Assembly (NCBI GenBank): GCA_963693315.1 | Contig: OY856187.1 | Location: 114,158,437-114,222,436 of the forward strand | Length of the DNA stretch: 64,000 bases | From: Diogma glabrata | Taxonomy: Eukaryota; Arthropoda; Insecta; Diptera; Cylindrotomidae | Direction: 5' to 3' | In this document: in pieces, positions 13,667-24,020 of the stretch | How the letters are laid out: each line of letters begins with the position of its first letter | How positions within the stretch are numbered: the first letter of the stretch is position 1 | The notes under the pieces: model-generated | Databases searched by the model: none | The model's input: the letters and a program-made list of their open reading frames with translations, nothing else | What the model was told of the DNA's origin: nothing | Program-made: the position numbers and the translations under genes

Positions 13667-14455
13667 TTTTTTTTTTTTTTTTTTAATAAAATGTGTTGTG
13701 TAATAGGGTTTAGAATATGTGTCACAACAACACATAAATACCTTTTAAGACCTAGGTCTAGACCTGGGTCCCACAACAACTGGCGTTCTGAGGTGTAGAT
13801 TAACGCTTTTTTTAAACATCTGTGGGTTGAAGCCACCTGAGACTAAGTGTTCCGGCAAACTATTCCATTTGTACGCAGTTCGGACAAAGAAGTCTCTCTG
13901 CGATCTGCCAGTATGACAGCGCGGGATCATTACCGTTTCACTGGTTGTGGCAGCCGATTGCCGAGTGGAACGGGGGTAAGAATAAGATTGAGGCATGATG
14001 CCGCTGATTTCATCTGAGCACTGCTGATGACGATATTTGTAAAAAACAACGAGGTCAGCAACAGTGCGACGATGTTGTAGGGCATCAAGTTTTGATGTCA
14101 AAGTTCGATCACCTACAATTCGTATAGCTCGCTTTTGAACAGAGTCCAAGAGGGCCAAGATGAAAACAGGGGCAGCACCCCAAACTTGACAGCAGTACTC
14201 CATACAGGGACGAATATAGGACTTATAAACATGGAGCAATTGGTATGGAGTGAAAAATTTTTTGCATCTATTTAGGAGGCCGAGTTTTTTAGACGCGCTT
14301 TTTGCCATCGCCATTACATGATCGTTCCAGAGTAGGTCATTTGAAACTGTGACACCCAATAAACGAATGTTTTTACATTCACCTCTTGGTTCATTGTATA
14401 CATAGCTTAAAGTTATTTGACCTGGACGCTTATGCGCAAAGTTATCATGAAAACT
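13667..14455 (-). mobile_element. 5'-truncated LINE with poly(A) tail
   Basis: On the minus strand the order is reverse transcriptase C-terminus, short 3' UTR, AATAAA and a poly(A) run of about 18 (13667-13684 on the plus strand, seen as T). This is the expected layout of a target-primed insertion truncated at its 5' end. Four other loci in the window share the same 3' tail (696, 4985, 9533, 46313). Coding frame upstream of 14359 continues to about 14455, where similarity stops. Confidence 0.9.
13745..14455 (-). pseudogene. LINE reverse transcriptase C-terminal domain
   Basis: An open stretch of more than 200 codons, read on the minus strand from about 14455 to 13745. Recognisable blocks in order are NIRLLGVTVSNDLLW.DH, QLLHVYKSYIRPCMEYCCQ, QKRAIRIVGDR, VFYKYRHQQCSDEISG, TGRSQRDFFVRTAYKWNSLP and a basic end. 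These match the post-catalytic region of CR1/jockey-like LINE polymerases annotated throughout arthropods. The catalytic FxDD region would lie further 5' and is absent, so the copy cannot be autonomous. The uninterrupted frame suggests a fairly recent insertion compared with the broken copy at 696-1295. Confidence 0.88.
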
Positions 14456-14467
14456 AAAAAAAATTGG

Positions 14468-14864
14468 GACTGAACCACAGATTCAGTTTCCTTAAAAACC
14501 AATTCATGAATAACTTTTACCCACCCCAAGGGGTCTCACTAAATAATAACGGTGAAATGCATGAAATGCTTTTTCGTGTATCTCAAGCTCCTTTTTCTTA
14601 ACAAAATAATACAGCTTAAAACTGCTGGTATCAGGCGTTAGAATTCAAAATATATGTTCATATATGGTGCTATTGATTTTAGGTTACACAACCGTATGAT
14701 GCCAATCCTCAACTCAGGACCCTAGTGTAAATCCTTACATCACATTTAATGAAAATGTAATTAAAACTTTAGGTGAAAACGAAAAAAAATATTGCGACGC
14801 TGATGAATATGCTGACTTCACCACAGTTCTGAAAATAAACTGTTCTGGATATAAAATCAGCTAA
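14468..14864 (+). pseudogene. Unidentified coding-like segment(s)
   Basis: Two stretches read like protein. The first, about 14468-14598, includes FMNNFYPPQGVSLNNNG and ends at a stop. The second, 14718-14861, includes DPSVNPYITFNENVIKTLG and YCDADEYADFTTVLKINCSG and ends with TAA at 14862. A possible splice acceptor (TTGATTTTAG) lies at 14673-14682, and the frame after it, VTQPYDANPQL, joins the second stretch only with a frame change. Balanced composition, with Asp, Glu, Cys and Pro, is unlike translated AT-rich junk. I do not recognise the family. It could be exons of a host gene cut by the adjacent LINE, or a decayed gene. Confidence 0.35.
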
Positions 14865-14984
14865 TATCCACCAAATACTTTAATTAAAAGCTAACAAATG
14901 TAATAGATTTCGCATAGTTCTAATTATAAAAAATTATTAAAGAGAGCAGTAGTATCCCAACAAACATAGATTATGTTGTACGAG

Positions 14985-16170
14985 AAAAACTAAAAAAAAA
15001 TTTAACCGGAAGTGACAAACCGGAAGTTGTGATGCATAACGGTTGTGAACCCGTACTAAATGTTTATGTACCACGTTTCATTCAATTCGATTATCAGGTA
15101 CAGATGTTATTGAGTTTTCAAAAAAACCGGTCCTCAGGGGACCCCCCACCACTTTGTTCACTATCGTACAAAATCTAATCAGTTTCTTGCCAGGCATATT
15201 TGCATCTTTTTCCAAAGTGTCATCAAAATTCATTTTCGAACGAATGTTGTATGCTCCCAACAAAAATTGAAAAAGCAGATGTTCGGGAGGCCCCCCACAA
15301 CTTATCCCAATATTGCCAAAAAACTAATAAGTTCTTTGTCATTTAAGTCTCCCTCTTTTTCCAAAGTGTCATAAAAATTGATTAATGAATGAAGTCTGTA
15401 TGCTCCCAACAAACTTTAAAAACAAAGTGTAAAAAGTCAGCAGTTGTATGGTAGACCCCCGGCAACTTTGATCAATGTGTCACAAAAGATGATAAGTATC
15501 TTCTCACACTAATTGGAACCTTTTTCATACGTTTCATCATAATCACTTCATTATGGTAGGCTGTGGTGTGCATAAAGACACTGTAAAAACTTTAAAAAAT
15601 TACTAAAAAAAATTTAACCGGAAGTGAAAAACCGGAAGTTGTGATACAGAACTGTTGTGAACCATACTAAATGCTTATGTGCTAAGTTTCATCCAATTCA
15701 ATTATCAAGTACCGATATTATTGAGCTTTCAAAAAAACAGGTAGTCGGGGGACCCCACGCCACATTTTTCACTATCGCTTAAAATCTAATCAGCTGCTTG
15801 CCATACATATTTGCATATTTTTCCAAAGTGTCATCAAAATTCATTCACGAACGAATGTTGCATGCTCCCAACAAACAAAAAACATAATGGAAAAAACCAC
15901 CTGTTGTATGGTGGACTCCCAACCCTTTACCCAATGTACTTCGAAAGCTGATAAAATCTTTCTCATATTACTTGAAAGCTTTTACCAACGTTTCATGAAA
16001 ATCGATCTATAAGTGTAGGCTACAGTAGGGATAAACACCTGAAAAAAAAAACTTTTAAGTCGGTAGTGTCAAACCGGAAGTTGGTATGCAGAAACATTAG
16101 AATCAATACTTAAACCTTATATACCAAGTTTCTATAAGATCGAAAGCCGGGATTAGAGGTTTTTGAAGAT
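14985..16170 (+). repeat. Long-period tandem repeat with CCGGAAGT motifs
   Basis: Three units start with a TTTAACCGGAAGTGACAAACC-type motif at about 14999, 15613 and (partly) 16050. Unit 1 is about 615 bp and unit 2 about 440 bp; the difference is one extra internal sub-repeat carrying TTTTTCCAAAGTGTCAT, AAAATTCATT..CGAACGAATG and ATGCTCCCAACAAA. GC-rich CCCCCCAC patches stand out from the AT-rich background. No protein is apparent on either strand. Confidence 0.85.
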
Positions 16171-16293
16171 TTTGTCCAAATTTAAAATTAATCCAGATCT
16201 TCCATTTTCAAGTGAACTTGGATCATTTAAGATGCAATATTTAAAAATATACTTTTACTGTTTATTTTTAATTTTTATTTTATTAATAATAAC

Positions 16294-18524
16294 ACTAGTT
16301 TACAAATTTTGAACTTTTTTGTCTCCCAGAATAAAACCCAACTTTTCTTATGGATTTGGACCTTCTGAACACGAATATCATATTCATTTTTTTTGGTTAG
16401 CTCTTGTTTTTAAGATATTCACGAAAAATCAATTTTTTCGGTGATCAAAAATGATGTTTCGGTTTTTGGCTCTCATATTTTACAAAACAAACAAATTAAA
16501 TATATTAATAAAACAAATGCATAGTAAGTATGCCAACAAACATTTTGAGCTATATTTTGTAAAAATTCGTTAAGGATTCTGGAAGTTACAGTCGAAAAAA
16601 GTTGAAAAAATACGAAAAATTCACGTTTTTTTTAAATTTTTCTATTTTCAACACCATAAATTTTGAACAAATGAAGACACTAATTTTTTTGATTTCTTGG
16701 AGCCTATAGTAACTTCAATTTTCTTTCTTTTAAGCTAAAAGATACGAATATTGGTACAGTTTGCACCAAGTTATTCAAGTTTTCCCAAAGAAAGTCAAAA
16801 CTCAAAATTTGGAAAAAAAATTTAACTATAAGAATAATTTAAACTCTGCAACATCATTGATTCATATAAAGGTTGTTTTCGTATTAGATCTAACTCCTCC
16901 TACTTCGGGATTATTTTAGGAGTTGGAAAATATCAGTTAGTTGATTATGAAATGTCTTTTTTTGACAAAAGTTGTATTTTATTTGTATATAATTTTTCTC
17001 GAAATTGAGATTTTTTTTGCGAAATTTTTTGACATGACCTAGCTCCTTCCACCTCGGACTTATTTTAGGAGTTGGAAAATATCAGTTAGTTGATTATGAA
17101 ATGTCTTTTTTGGACAAAAGATGTATTTAATTTTTATATGGTTTTTCTCGAAATTGAGATTTTTTTGTGAAGTTTTTTGACATGATCTAGCTCCTCCCAC
17201 CTCGGATTTATTTTAAAAGTTGGAAAATATCAGTTTGTAATGAAGATAGACAGTTCTTATAAATGGGGTGATTCTTTTAGCAGTATGTATTATGTTACTT
17301 CCACAAATAAAACAAAATGAATTTGGGCTATTTTTACATTTGAAACTTCTTGACGACGCCATTTAAATAAACTTGACCTTACACTTTACTAACAATTTAT
17401 GTTGTTTTGCTTATAGCTGCCTATCACTATTGATTTATTGATTTTTAAAAACAATATACTGTTTAAAATTTATATTTGTAATATTTTTTCGTTTTTGATT
17501 AATATTTCCACTTGAATGTTTGGAATTAAATTTATCCTCAGAGAGATTATATTTGCAACTAATCATACGACAACTATCTACTTAAAAAGAAATTAAACTA
17601 ATTAAACAAAAGTTGGCAAAAACGAAAAACTATTAAAAAAGAGAAGTTATTGCTTTCTTAAATTAAACTTAAAATGATCAAAAACGTAAGGAGTAACACA
17701 AGGTAGGCGGTGATAGAAAAAAATTTACATTATCAAAAAACCAAAAACAGAAAAGAAACAAATCTTACAGGTATTAATAGACATAAATAGGGGCTTAACT
17801 TTATGGTGCTTGAACTAACTTAAATAGTTCTGATGTTATGATGTTTTGCTTCTCCTCACAATTCATTATCTTTTGTTTATATTTTTCTATATACGTCTCA
17901 TATCGATCCAATTCCCAACTTCGAAAACAAAAATGGAAATTATACTTTACTATTTTAAAATAATTCTTTACTGATGTTTGAGAACGACTGAACATTTAAA
18001 ATTATTATTTATGGCACAATAAATTAAGGAAAAAACTATTTTTTCCAAATTTTGAGTTTTGACTTTTTTTGGAAAAACCTGAATAACTTGGTGCAAACTG
18101 CACCAATATTCATATCTTTTAGCTTAAAAGAAAGAAAATTGAAGCTACTATAGGCTCCAAGAAATCAAAAAAAATTAGTGTCTTTATTTGTTCAAAATTT
18201 ATGGTGTATTTTTCGTATTTTTTCAACTTTTTTCGACTGTAACTTCCAGAATCCTTAACGGATTTTTACAAAATATAGCTCAAAATGTTTGTTGGCATAT
18301 TTACTATGCATTTCTTTTATTAATATGCTTAATTTGTTTGTTTTGTAAAATATGAGACCCAAAAACCGAAACAACATTTTTGATCACCAAAAAATTTGGT
18401 TTTTCGTGAATATCTCAAAAACAAGAGCTAACCAAAAAAAATGAATATGATATTCGTTTTCAGGAGGTCCAAATCTATAAGAAAAGTTGGGTTTTATTTC
18501 GGGAGATTTTTCTTGTAAACTAGT
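16294..18524. mobile_element. Large inverted-repeat element, ~0.5-kb arms
   Basis: The left arm (16294-16826) and right arm (about 18028-18524) are inverted copies over roughly 500 bp, e.g. AATAAAACCCAACTTTTCTTA, AACAAACATTTTGAGCTATA, AGGATTCTGGAAGTTACAGTC and TTGGAGCCTATAGTAACTTC versus their complements. The ~1.2-kb centre begins with three direct repeats (see next entry) and holds no evident gene. Divergence is low, so this structure looks younger than the one at 4.7-9.8 kb. It abuts the gypsy relic starting near 18660. Confidence 0.88.
16885..17225 (+). repeat. ~145-bp tandem repeat, about 2.5 units
   Basis: CTAGCTCC(T/C)(T/C)CCACCTCGG recurs near 16890, 17038 and 17185, each followed by ATTTTAGGAGTTGGAAAATA and TCAGTTAGTTGATTATGAAA. 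Lies inside the loop of the inverted-repeat element. Confidence 0.88.
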
Positions 18525-18659
18525 ATAAGCTTCCTTATAGTAACATTTTGAAAAGCACACAAACAGTGAATAATATGGAAAACCATAATAACACATATTG
18601 GATCATTTGTCAAAGTTTCATCAAGATCCTATGCAGGATTTGGATTTTAATTTTTTTTT

Positions 18660-20411
18660 GCGGCAAACGGTACTCCAATTTTGGCCTATGGTTCACAAAA
18701 TCTGCAACTCAACATAGCCTTTAGCAGAAATAATTCTTGGGAGTTTATAGTTACAAACGTATTAACACCCATTATTGGTTCAAACTTTCTGAAACATTCT
18801 GGACTCCTGGTTGATATACCGAGACAGAGGTTCTTTGATACATTCACCTCTCTGTTCTCAATTATCATATGGTAGTATTAATTTTACTTAAACATCAATT
18901 TTTGTCATCGACAAGACAAACAAATTATCTGTAATACCCAAAAAATTTTTAAAATCATTGACAAATTTCCTGGAATTGCAAATTCAAATTTCCGTCCAAG
19001 TAGTGTGAAACCTAATGTTACATACAAACTCAAAAACACGGTGTTGTGTTGTGTCTATCGACTTTGCATACCACCAAATTACAATATATCCGAAGGACCT
19101 AAACTTTTATTTGAGTTCTCAAAAATGACATTTGCCTTAGAAATGCTGCACAATTGTTCCAAAGATTGATGAACTTTGTGATAACCGTATTCAATTTTTG
19201 CTTCGTTTTTTTAGAGATGATATTTTTGTAGCATCAAATGAGCCAGAGAAGCTTCTTACCTACCTACAAATGATGTTTCAAAGATTCTCTGAAAATAGTC
19301 TCATTATGAGTTCAGATAAATGCGTTTTTGGTAAATCTGAGATTAAATTCTTAGGCCATGTGGTTAATATAAACGGCATTTTGTCAGATTGTGAACTCGT
19401 TTAAGTTATAAAAGGATTTGTACGACTTACTACGGTTAAATAGTTTAAAAGATTCTTAGGTATGCTTAACTTTTATTGACAATTATTACCAGCTACAGCC
19501 GATGACCAAATTTTACTTAACGAGTTCGTTAAGGGATATAAGAGGAAAAGTAAAATGCCTGTCAATTGGACAACTCAGTCTATTAATTCCTTTTAAAAAA
19601 CAAGTACTGCAATGCTAACCTTTTTACTCATCCATCATCTTTAGCTTGACTAACAATTATGGTCGACGCATCTGATACAGTGATGGAAGCCGTTTTGCTG
19701 CAATTTGTTTAAGAAATCTGGCAACCACTAAGTTTCTTTTCGGTACGTTCTAACGATACTCAAATTAAATACAGGACTTATGATCGAGAACTCCTAGAGA
19801 GCGCATTAAAAAATCTGGAAAATCATGAATTTACACTATTTACTGACGAGACGCCGTTAGTTTATCCAAACAAATTCTTGAAAAAGCACGACAAGGTCGT
19901 AGCAGACGGTATGATCTTGCTTAAAACATAACTTAATTACAGAGAAAGTTGATTATGCTGAAATCGTGGTTGCACAAACCAATCACGAAGATTTATAAAC
20001 AATACTTCAAAGAAACACAACTTTGAATTTTGCTGCTTTTCCAGTTAGTTTCAATTAAAGTGAATTTATGTGCTTTACTAGCTTTATTGTGACGGACTAC
20101 ATTATATGCACAGGTTTTTCGTCAAAGTGTTTTTGATGCATTCTATAGCATTTTGCATAGTAGTGCCACAGATTCCAACAATCTTCTTACAAAATACGTT
20201 GTTTGGAATTTGGGCGCTCATAGAAAAATACGTTAGAAATATGACTCAACAATGCATAACGTGTCAAATGTCCAAGGTATCACGACACACTATAAGTCAC
20301 GCCTTGGCACTATTAAAATCCATTCTCAGCAATTCTCACAAACTCACCTTTTGGAGAATCAAAGACGCAAAAAGTCCACCAAAAAGATCAATTTTAATGA
20401 TCAGTCATTAA
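18660..20411 (+). pseudogene. Decayed Ty3/gypsy retrotransposon pol (PR-RT-RNaseH-IN)
   Basis: Four pol domains occur in the standard order in shifting plus-strand frames. A protease C-terminal segment at 18681-18875 (FIVTNVLTPIIGSNFL, HSGLLVD). Reverse transcriptase at about 19130-19500, with MTFALEMLHNCS-type degenerate remains, the catalytic block as FRDDIFVAS in place of [F/Y]xDD, then EIKFLGHVVNINGI and FKRFLGMLNFY. RNase H at about 19660-19905, with MVDASDTVMEAVL, WQPLSFFS and YDRELLESALKNLE. Integrase zinc-binding end at about 20220-20310, with EKYVRNMTQQCITCQMSKVSRHT. In-frame stops and shifts interrupt every domain. No LTRs, gag or integrase catalytic core were seen nearby. Confidence 0.93.
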
Positions 20412-20764
20412 TCCATTGAATTATATCAATTGCTAAATTACGTCAAAATGCGCCTCAATAATGTAGCAATATCCTTTACTTTCAGTATGACTGTAGTTTG
20501 TAGAATGTTGCGCTTTTTGTTCTAAACTTTAGCCAAAATCATAAGCTGCGTCAATTTTTCCGAGTTAGCTTAAAATTTAAAATAATTTCTTTATTTCCTA
20601 AATCCTAAATTTCCACTTTAATATAAATTACAGAAAATGAACACTCCTTAAGTCCTTTCGGTCAGTGCCATCAGTGCTAACATTTTTCAAATCGTGCTTT
20701 CTTTGAAGCCACTAGTTGGGGAGCATTTGTGGTGATGCGTCGTACTAAAATGTTTTTGAGAATT

Positions 20765-22635
20765 TAGTTTTCGCCAAAAAACTTTTATGAGGACATTTTT
20801 TTTAGTTTTGGTCAACGATGTATATTTAGCGTTTCGAGAAAATATTACAACATCACAAATTCATGTTTCTTTCAAAATTCCAAAAATATTGTAAATATAA
20901 AAATATTGCAAAAATTATAGCAATATCAAAAATTGAACCTTTTTTCAAAATTCCAAAAATTATAATAAAACCAAAAATTTAAAATTTTTCAAAATTCTAA
21001 AAATATTCCAAAAATTCTTACAAAATCAATAATTGAACCTTTTTTCAAAATTCTAAAAATATATATGTACATAAATAAAAAATTCAAAAGTTCTATTCTT
21101 TCCAAAATTCTAAAAATTTTGCAAAAATTATTACAAAATCAAAAATACAAACTTTTTCCAAAATTTAAAAAATATTTCAAAAACTATAACACATTCAAAA
21201 ATTTCCATGTTCAATTTCATTTACTTAATATTCCAAAAATTAGAATAAAATCAAATATATAAACTTTTTATAAATTCTAATAATATTCCAAAAGTTCTTA
21301 AAATTCATATATTCAATCTTTTTCCATAATTCTAAAAATATTGCAAAAACTAAAACAATATCAAAAATTGAAACTTTTTTCAAAATTCCAAAAATTATAA
21401 TAAAATTAAAAAATTTTTAATTTTTCAAAATTCTAAAAATATTCCAAAAATTCTTAAAAAATAAAAATTGGAACTTTTTTCAAAATTCTGAAAATACATA
21501 TAAATCCTATTATTTTTCAAAAGTCTAAAAATATTGCTAAAATTATAACAAAATCGAAAATTAAAACTTTTTCCTATATTCTAAAAATATTGTAAAAATT
21601 GAAACTTTTTTCAAAATTTCAAAAATTATAATAAAATCAAAAATTTAAAGATTTCAAAATTTTAAAAATATTCCAAAAATTCTTACAAAATCAAAAATTG
21701 AAACTTTTTTTAAAATTCTAAAATTAAATATAAAAAGAATAATATTTTTTCAATATTCTAAAAATATTGCAAAAATTATAACAAAATCAAAAATTAAAAC
21801 TTTTACCAAAATTCTAAAAATTTTGCAAAAATTATTACAAAATCAAAAATACAAACTTTTTTCAAAATTCCAAAAATAATTCAAAAACTATAACAAATTC
21901 AAAAAATTTCTATGTCCAATTTCTTTTCAATTACTTACATTTACGTCATAAAAACAGCAAAAATTTTTTTTCCAATAAATTGGCTAAAAAAAAAAATGAA
22001 ATCATTTTTACATACTTGACATTATTTTTTTGACAAACTTATAATGCCATAATTCTCAATAATAATAATAAAATTTCATTTCAAACAAACAATTAATTTT
22101 ATTTTTTTTCAAAAAAATGGGTAAAAAACTAAATAAAAATCTTTCTTTTGACACACTTGACAACAATTTTTTGACAAACTTATAATGCAATAATCAAGTT
22201 TTTGATCTCACATACCAATCCCGACCATCCAGATATCTCCACATTCTTTGTTCCTACTCATTATCACTTAAAATGAACGTTTTTTAAGCAAAAAATATGC
22301 ATATTTCCTTGCTTTGACACACTTGACGATTTTTTTTGACACACTCCCCGTACAGTTATCGAACACATCAGCCTTTCGACTCTTACCATTGAGTGTACCT
22401 ATTTTTAGAATTCAACATTTTTCAAATTCCTTCAGCCGTTTTCTAGATTTCGTCGGCTGTGATGGTCGGACGGCCGGCTGGCATACAGACGGCCGGCTGG
22501 CATACAGGCATACATTTTTTTTGCTATTTTAGAATCAGTAGGTCCTAAAACGTGGAGAAATGCCAAAAAAGTGGTGGGGGTAAGAATTTCACTTTTGGCT
22601 CATGAATGTAATACGTAGGTCTTTCAGACCGAAGT
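20765..22635 (+). mobile_element. Family M copy with longest minisatellite array
   Basis: Enters at TTTTCGCCAAAAAACTTTTATGAGGAC without the ACTTCGGTCT start, so it is 5'-truncated, and ends CTTTCAGACCGAAGT at 22635. The ~55-bp minisatellite spans about 20850-21910. It is followed by the GACACACTTGACA / GACAAACTTATAATG block and the TTTCGTCGGCTGTGATGG block. Within the latter, GACGGCCGGCTGGCATACAG is duplicated. Confidence 0.8.
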
Positions 22636-22673
22636 ATTATTTAAAAATCAAATCTTTGGTATTTTTTTCTTAT

Positions 22674-23440
22674 TATCTAGAAATTTAATACAAAAAAAAA
22701 ACCAAAAATATAACAACATATTAACTTTACGTCAGATATTAAGTTTCGCATTGATTGGTAACAATCAATAATGACTTTACACTCGTGACTTAGGACGTTG
22801 ATTAGAATGTTGACTTAGATGTTGACGAAATATTCTCTCATCCTATGAATTCACACATCGTAATATCTAGAAATTTAATACAAAAAAATACCAAAGAAAT
22901 ACAATTTTCAATATGTAATCATAGATGAAAAATTCAACTTAAGTAAATATGGAAAATGATAAAGTTTCAATTTAGAAATTATCTGAACATCAAAATTAAA
23001 AATATGTTTCGTCATCGCCGCTTTGGCTAAGTTGTGTAAGACACACGGGATTTGAACAATGTGTCTCTGATGAATGTAGTTCGAATCCTGACACGAAACA
23101 CAAAAAAAAATTTTTCTAAAGGAATTTTAGAGAAAATGAAAAGTTATTTCGAATTGATTTCCAATATGTACTTAAGCTTAATTGTTCACAAAAACCAATC
23201 CGAAATTAAAAATTCCCCTAAAGTTGTCTATATTTCCTAACCAAAAATATAACAACATATTGACTTTACGTCAGATATTAAGTTTCGCATTGATTGGCAA
23301 CAATCAATAATGACTTTACACTCGTGACTTAGGATGTTGATTAGAATGTTGACTTAGATGTTGACGAAATATTCTCTCATCCTATGAATTCACACATAGT
23401 AATATCTAGAAATTTAATACAAAAAAAAAATACCAATGTA
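22674..23440 (+). repeat. Two ~215-bp direct repeats around a 330-bp tRNA-like insert
   Basis: CCAAAAATATAACAACATAT through TAATATCTAGAAATTTAATAC occurs at about 22698-22890 and again, almost identical, at 23240-23425. ATCTAGAAATTTAATACAAAA also begins the first copy. Between them lies sequence containing a pol III-like tRNA-derived unit. Could be a tandem pair split by a SINE insertion, or a small terminal-repeat retroelement (TRIM-like). Confidence 0.8.
23020..23125 (+). mobile_element. tRNA-like (SINE-type) unit
   Basis: Has an A-box-like TTGGCTAAGTTGTG (23023-23036), a perfect 7-bp stem AGACACA/TGTGTCT (23039-23045 with 23060-23066), and a B-box AGTTCGAATCC (23078-23088), then ACACGAAACAC and an A/T run. 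The same architecture recurs at 55345-55445 and 59010-59110. Confidence 0.6.
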
Positions 23441-23632
23441 TTTTTATTATTCGGATTTTGTTTTTCAAAAAATAGTTTAGTTTTAGAGTTCTTGTTTTTT
23501 CGATTTGGAAAAGAATTAAAAAGTTCCCTTCTTTTATTATTTTAAATATAATAATGTTATAAGAGTTTTAAGTATATAATCTTCATAAATAGAATGTAAA
23601 AGGAAATTTGTTGTATATATTAATATTAAACA

Positions 23633-23969
23633 ATGTGGTTTGCTGCAATTTTACGTTTAATTAGACGAAGATTATTTCTGGCCTTAATATTTTTATTATC
23701 ATTAACTTATTTTTTAATTAATATAATTGGAAATGGTGGACCGATATCATTTGATTCATCAGAGTTAAACGAATATGGAATTGATATGGCAAACGAAAAC
23801 TGAAATTAACACAACAAATGATTTATCAATTAATTGCCATAACTCAATACAAGGTGAAGCTTTAATTGTTGATGATCGTGGTTTTGTATGCTCCCTTTCA
23901 GAATTATTATGGAATGGATGTTGTAACACTGAGATAAAAGCAACAAGACAATATAACTGTAAAAATTGC
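23633..23969 (+). CDS. SPRING1: SPRING (C12orf49-like, SREBP regulator), N-terminal half, frameshifted
   Basis: SPRING is a Golgi membrane protein that supports SREBP processing by licensing the site-1 protease in vertebrates. The ATG at 23633 has an AAACA context and opens a frame with RRRLFLALIFLLSLTYFL, matching the cytosolic basic stretch and single membrane segment near the N-terminus of the family. That frame ends at TGA 23801-23803. The conserved lumenal part continues in another frame from about 23778: IWQTKTEI, then CHNSIQGEALIVDDRGFVC, then WNGCC, then RQYNCKNC ending at 23969. The shift lies around 23770-23780 and needs one base gained or two lost. The following Cys-rich block (YEYCVSCC in relatives) is not convincingly present; the frame runs on unlike to 24020. 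Either an exon ends near 23960 (a GTAAAA donor sits in the YNC codons) and the shift is an assembly error, or this is a truncated pseudogene. Confidence 0.8.
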
Positions 23970-24020
23970 TTCCGCTTGTCAGACAACTTTCACACAACAT
24001 CATTCATCAAGAGCTTATAA

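Noticed and set aside
23020..23125. A functional tRNA gene
   Set aside because: A-box and B-box are present, but there is no acceptor stem and the central stem and loop are far too large.
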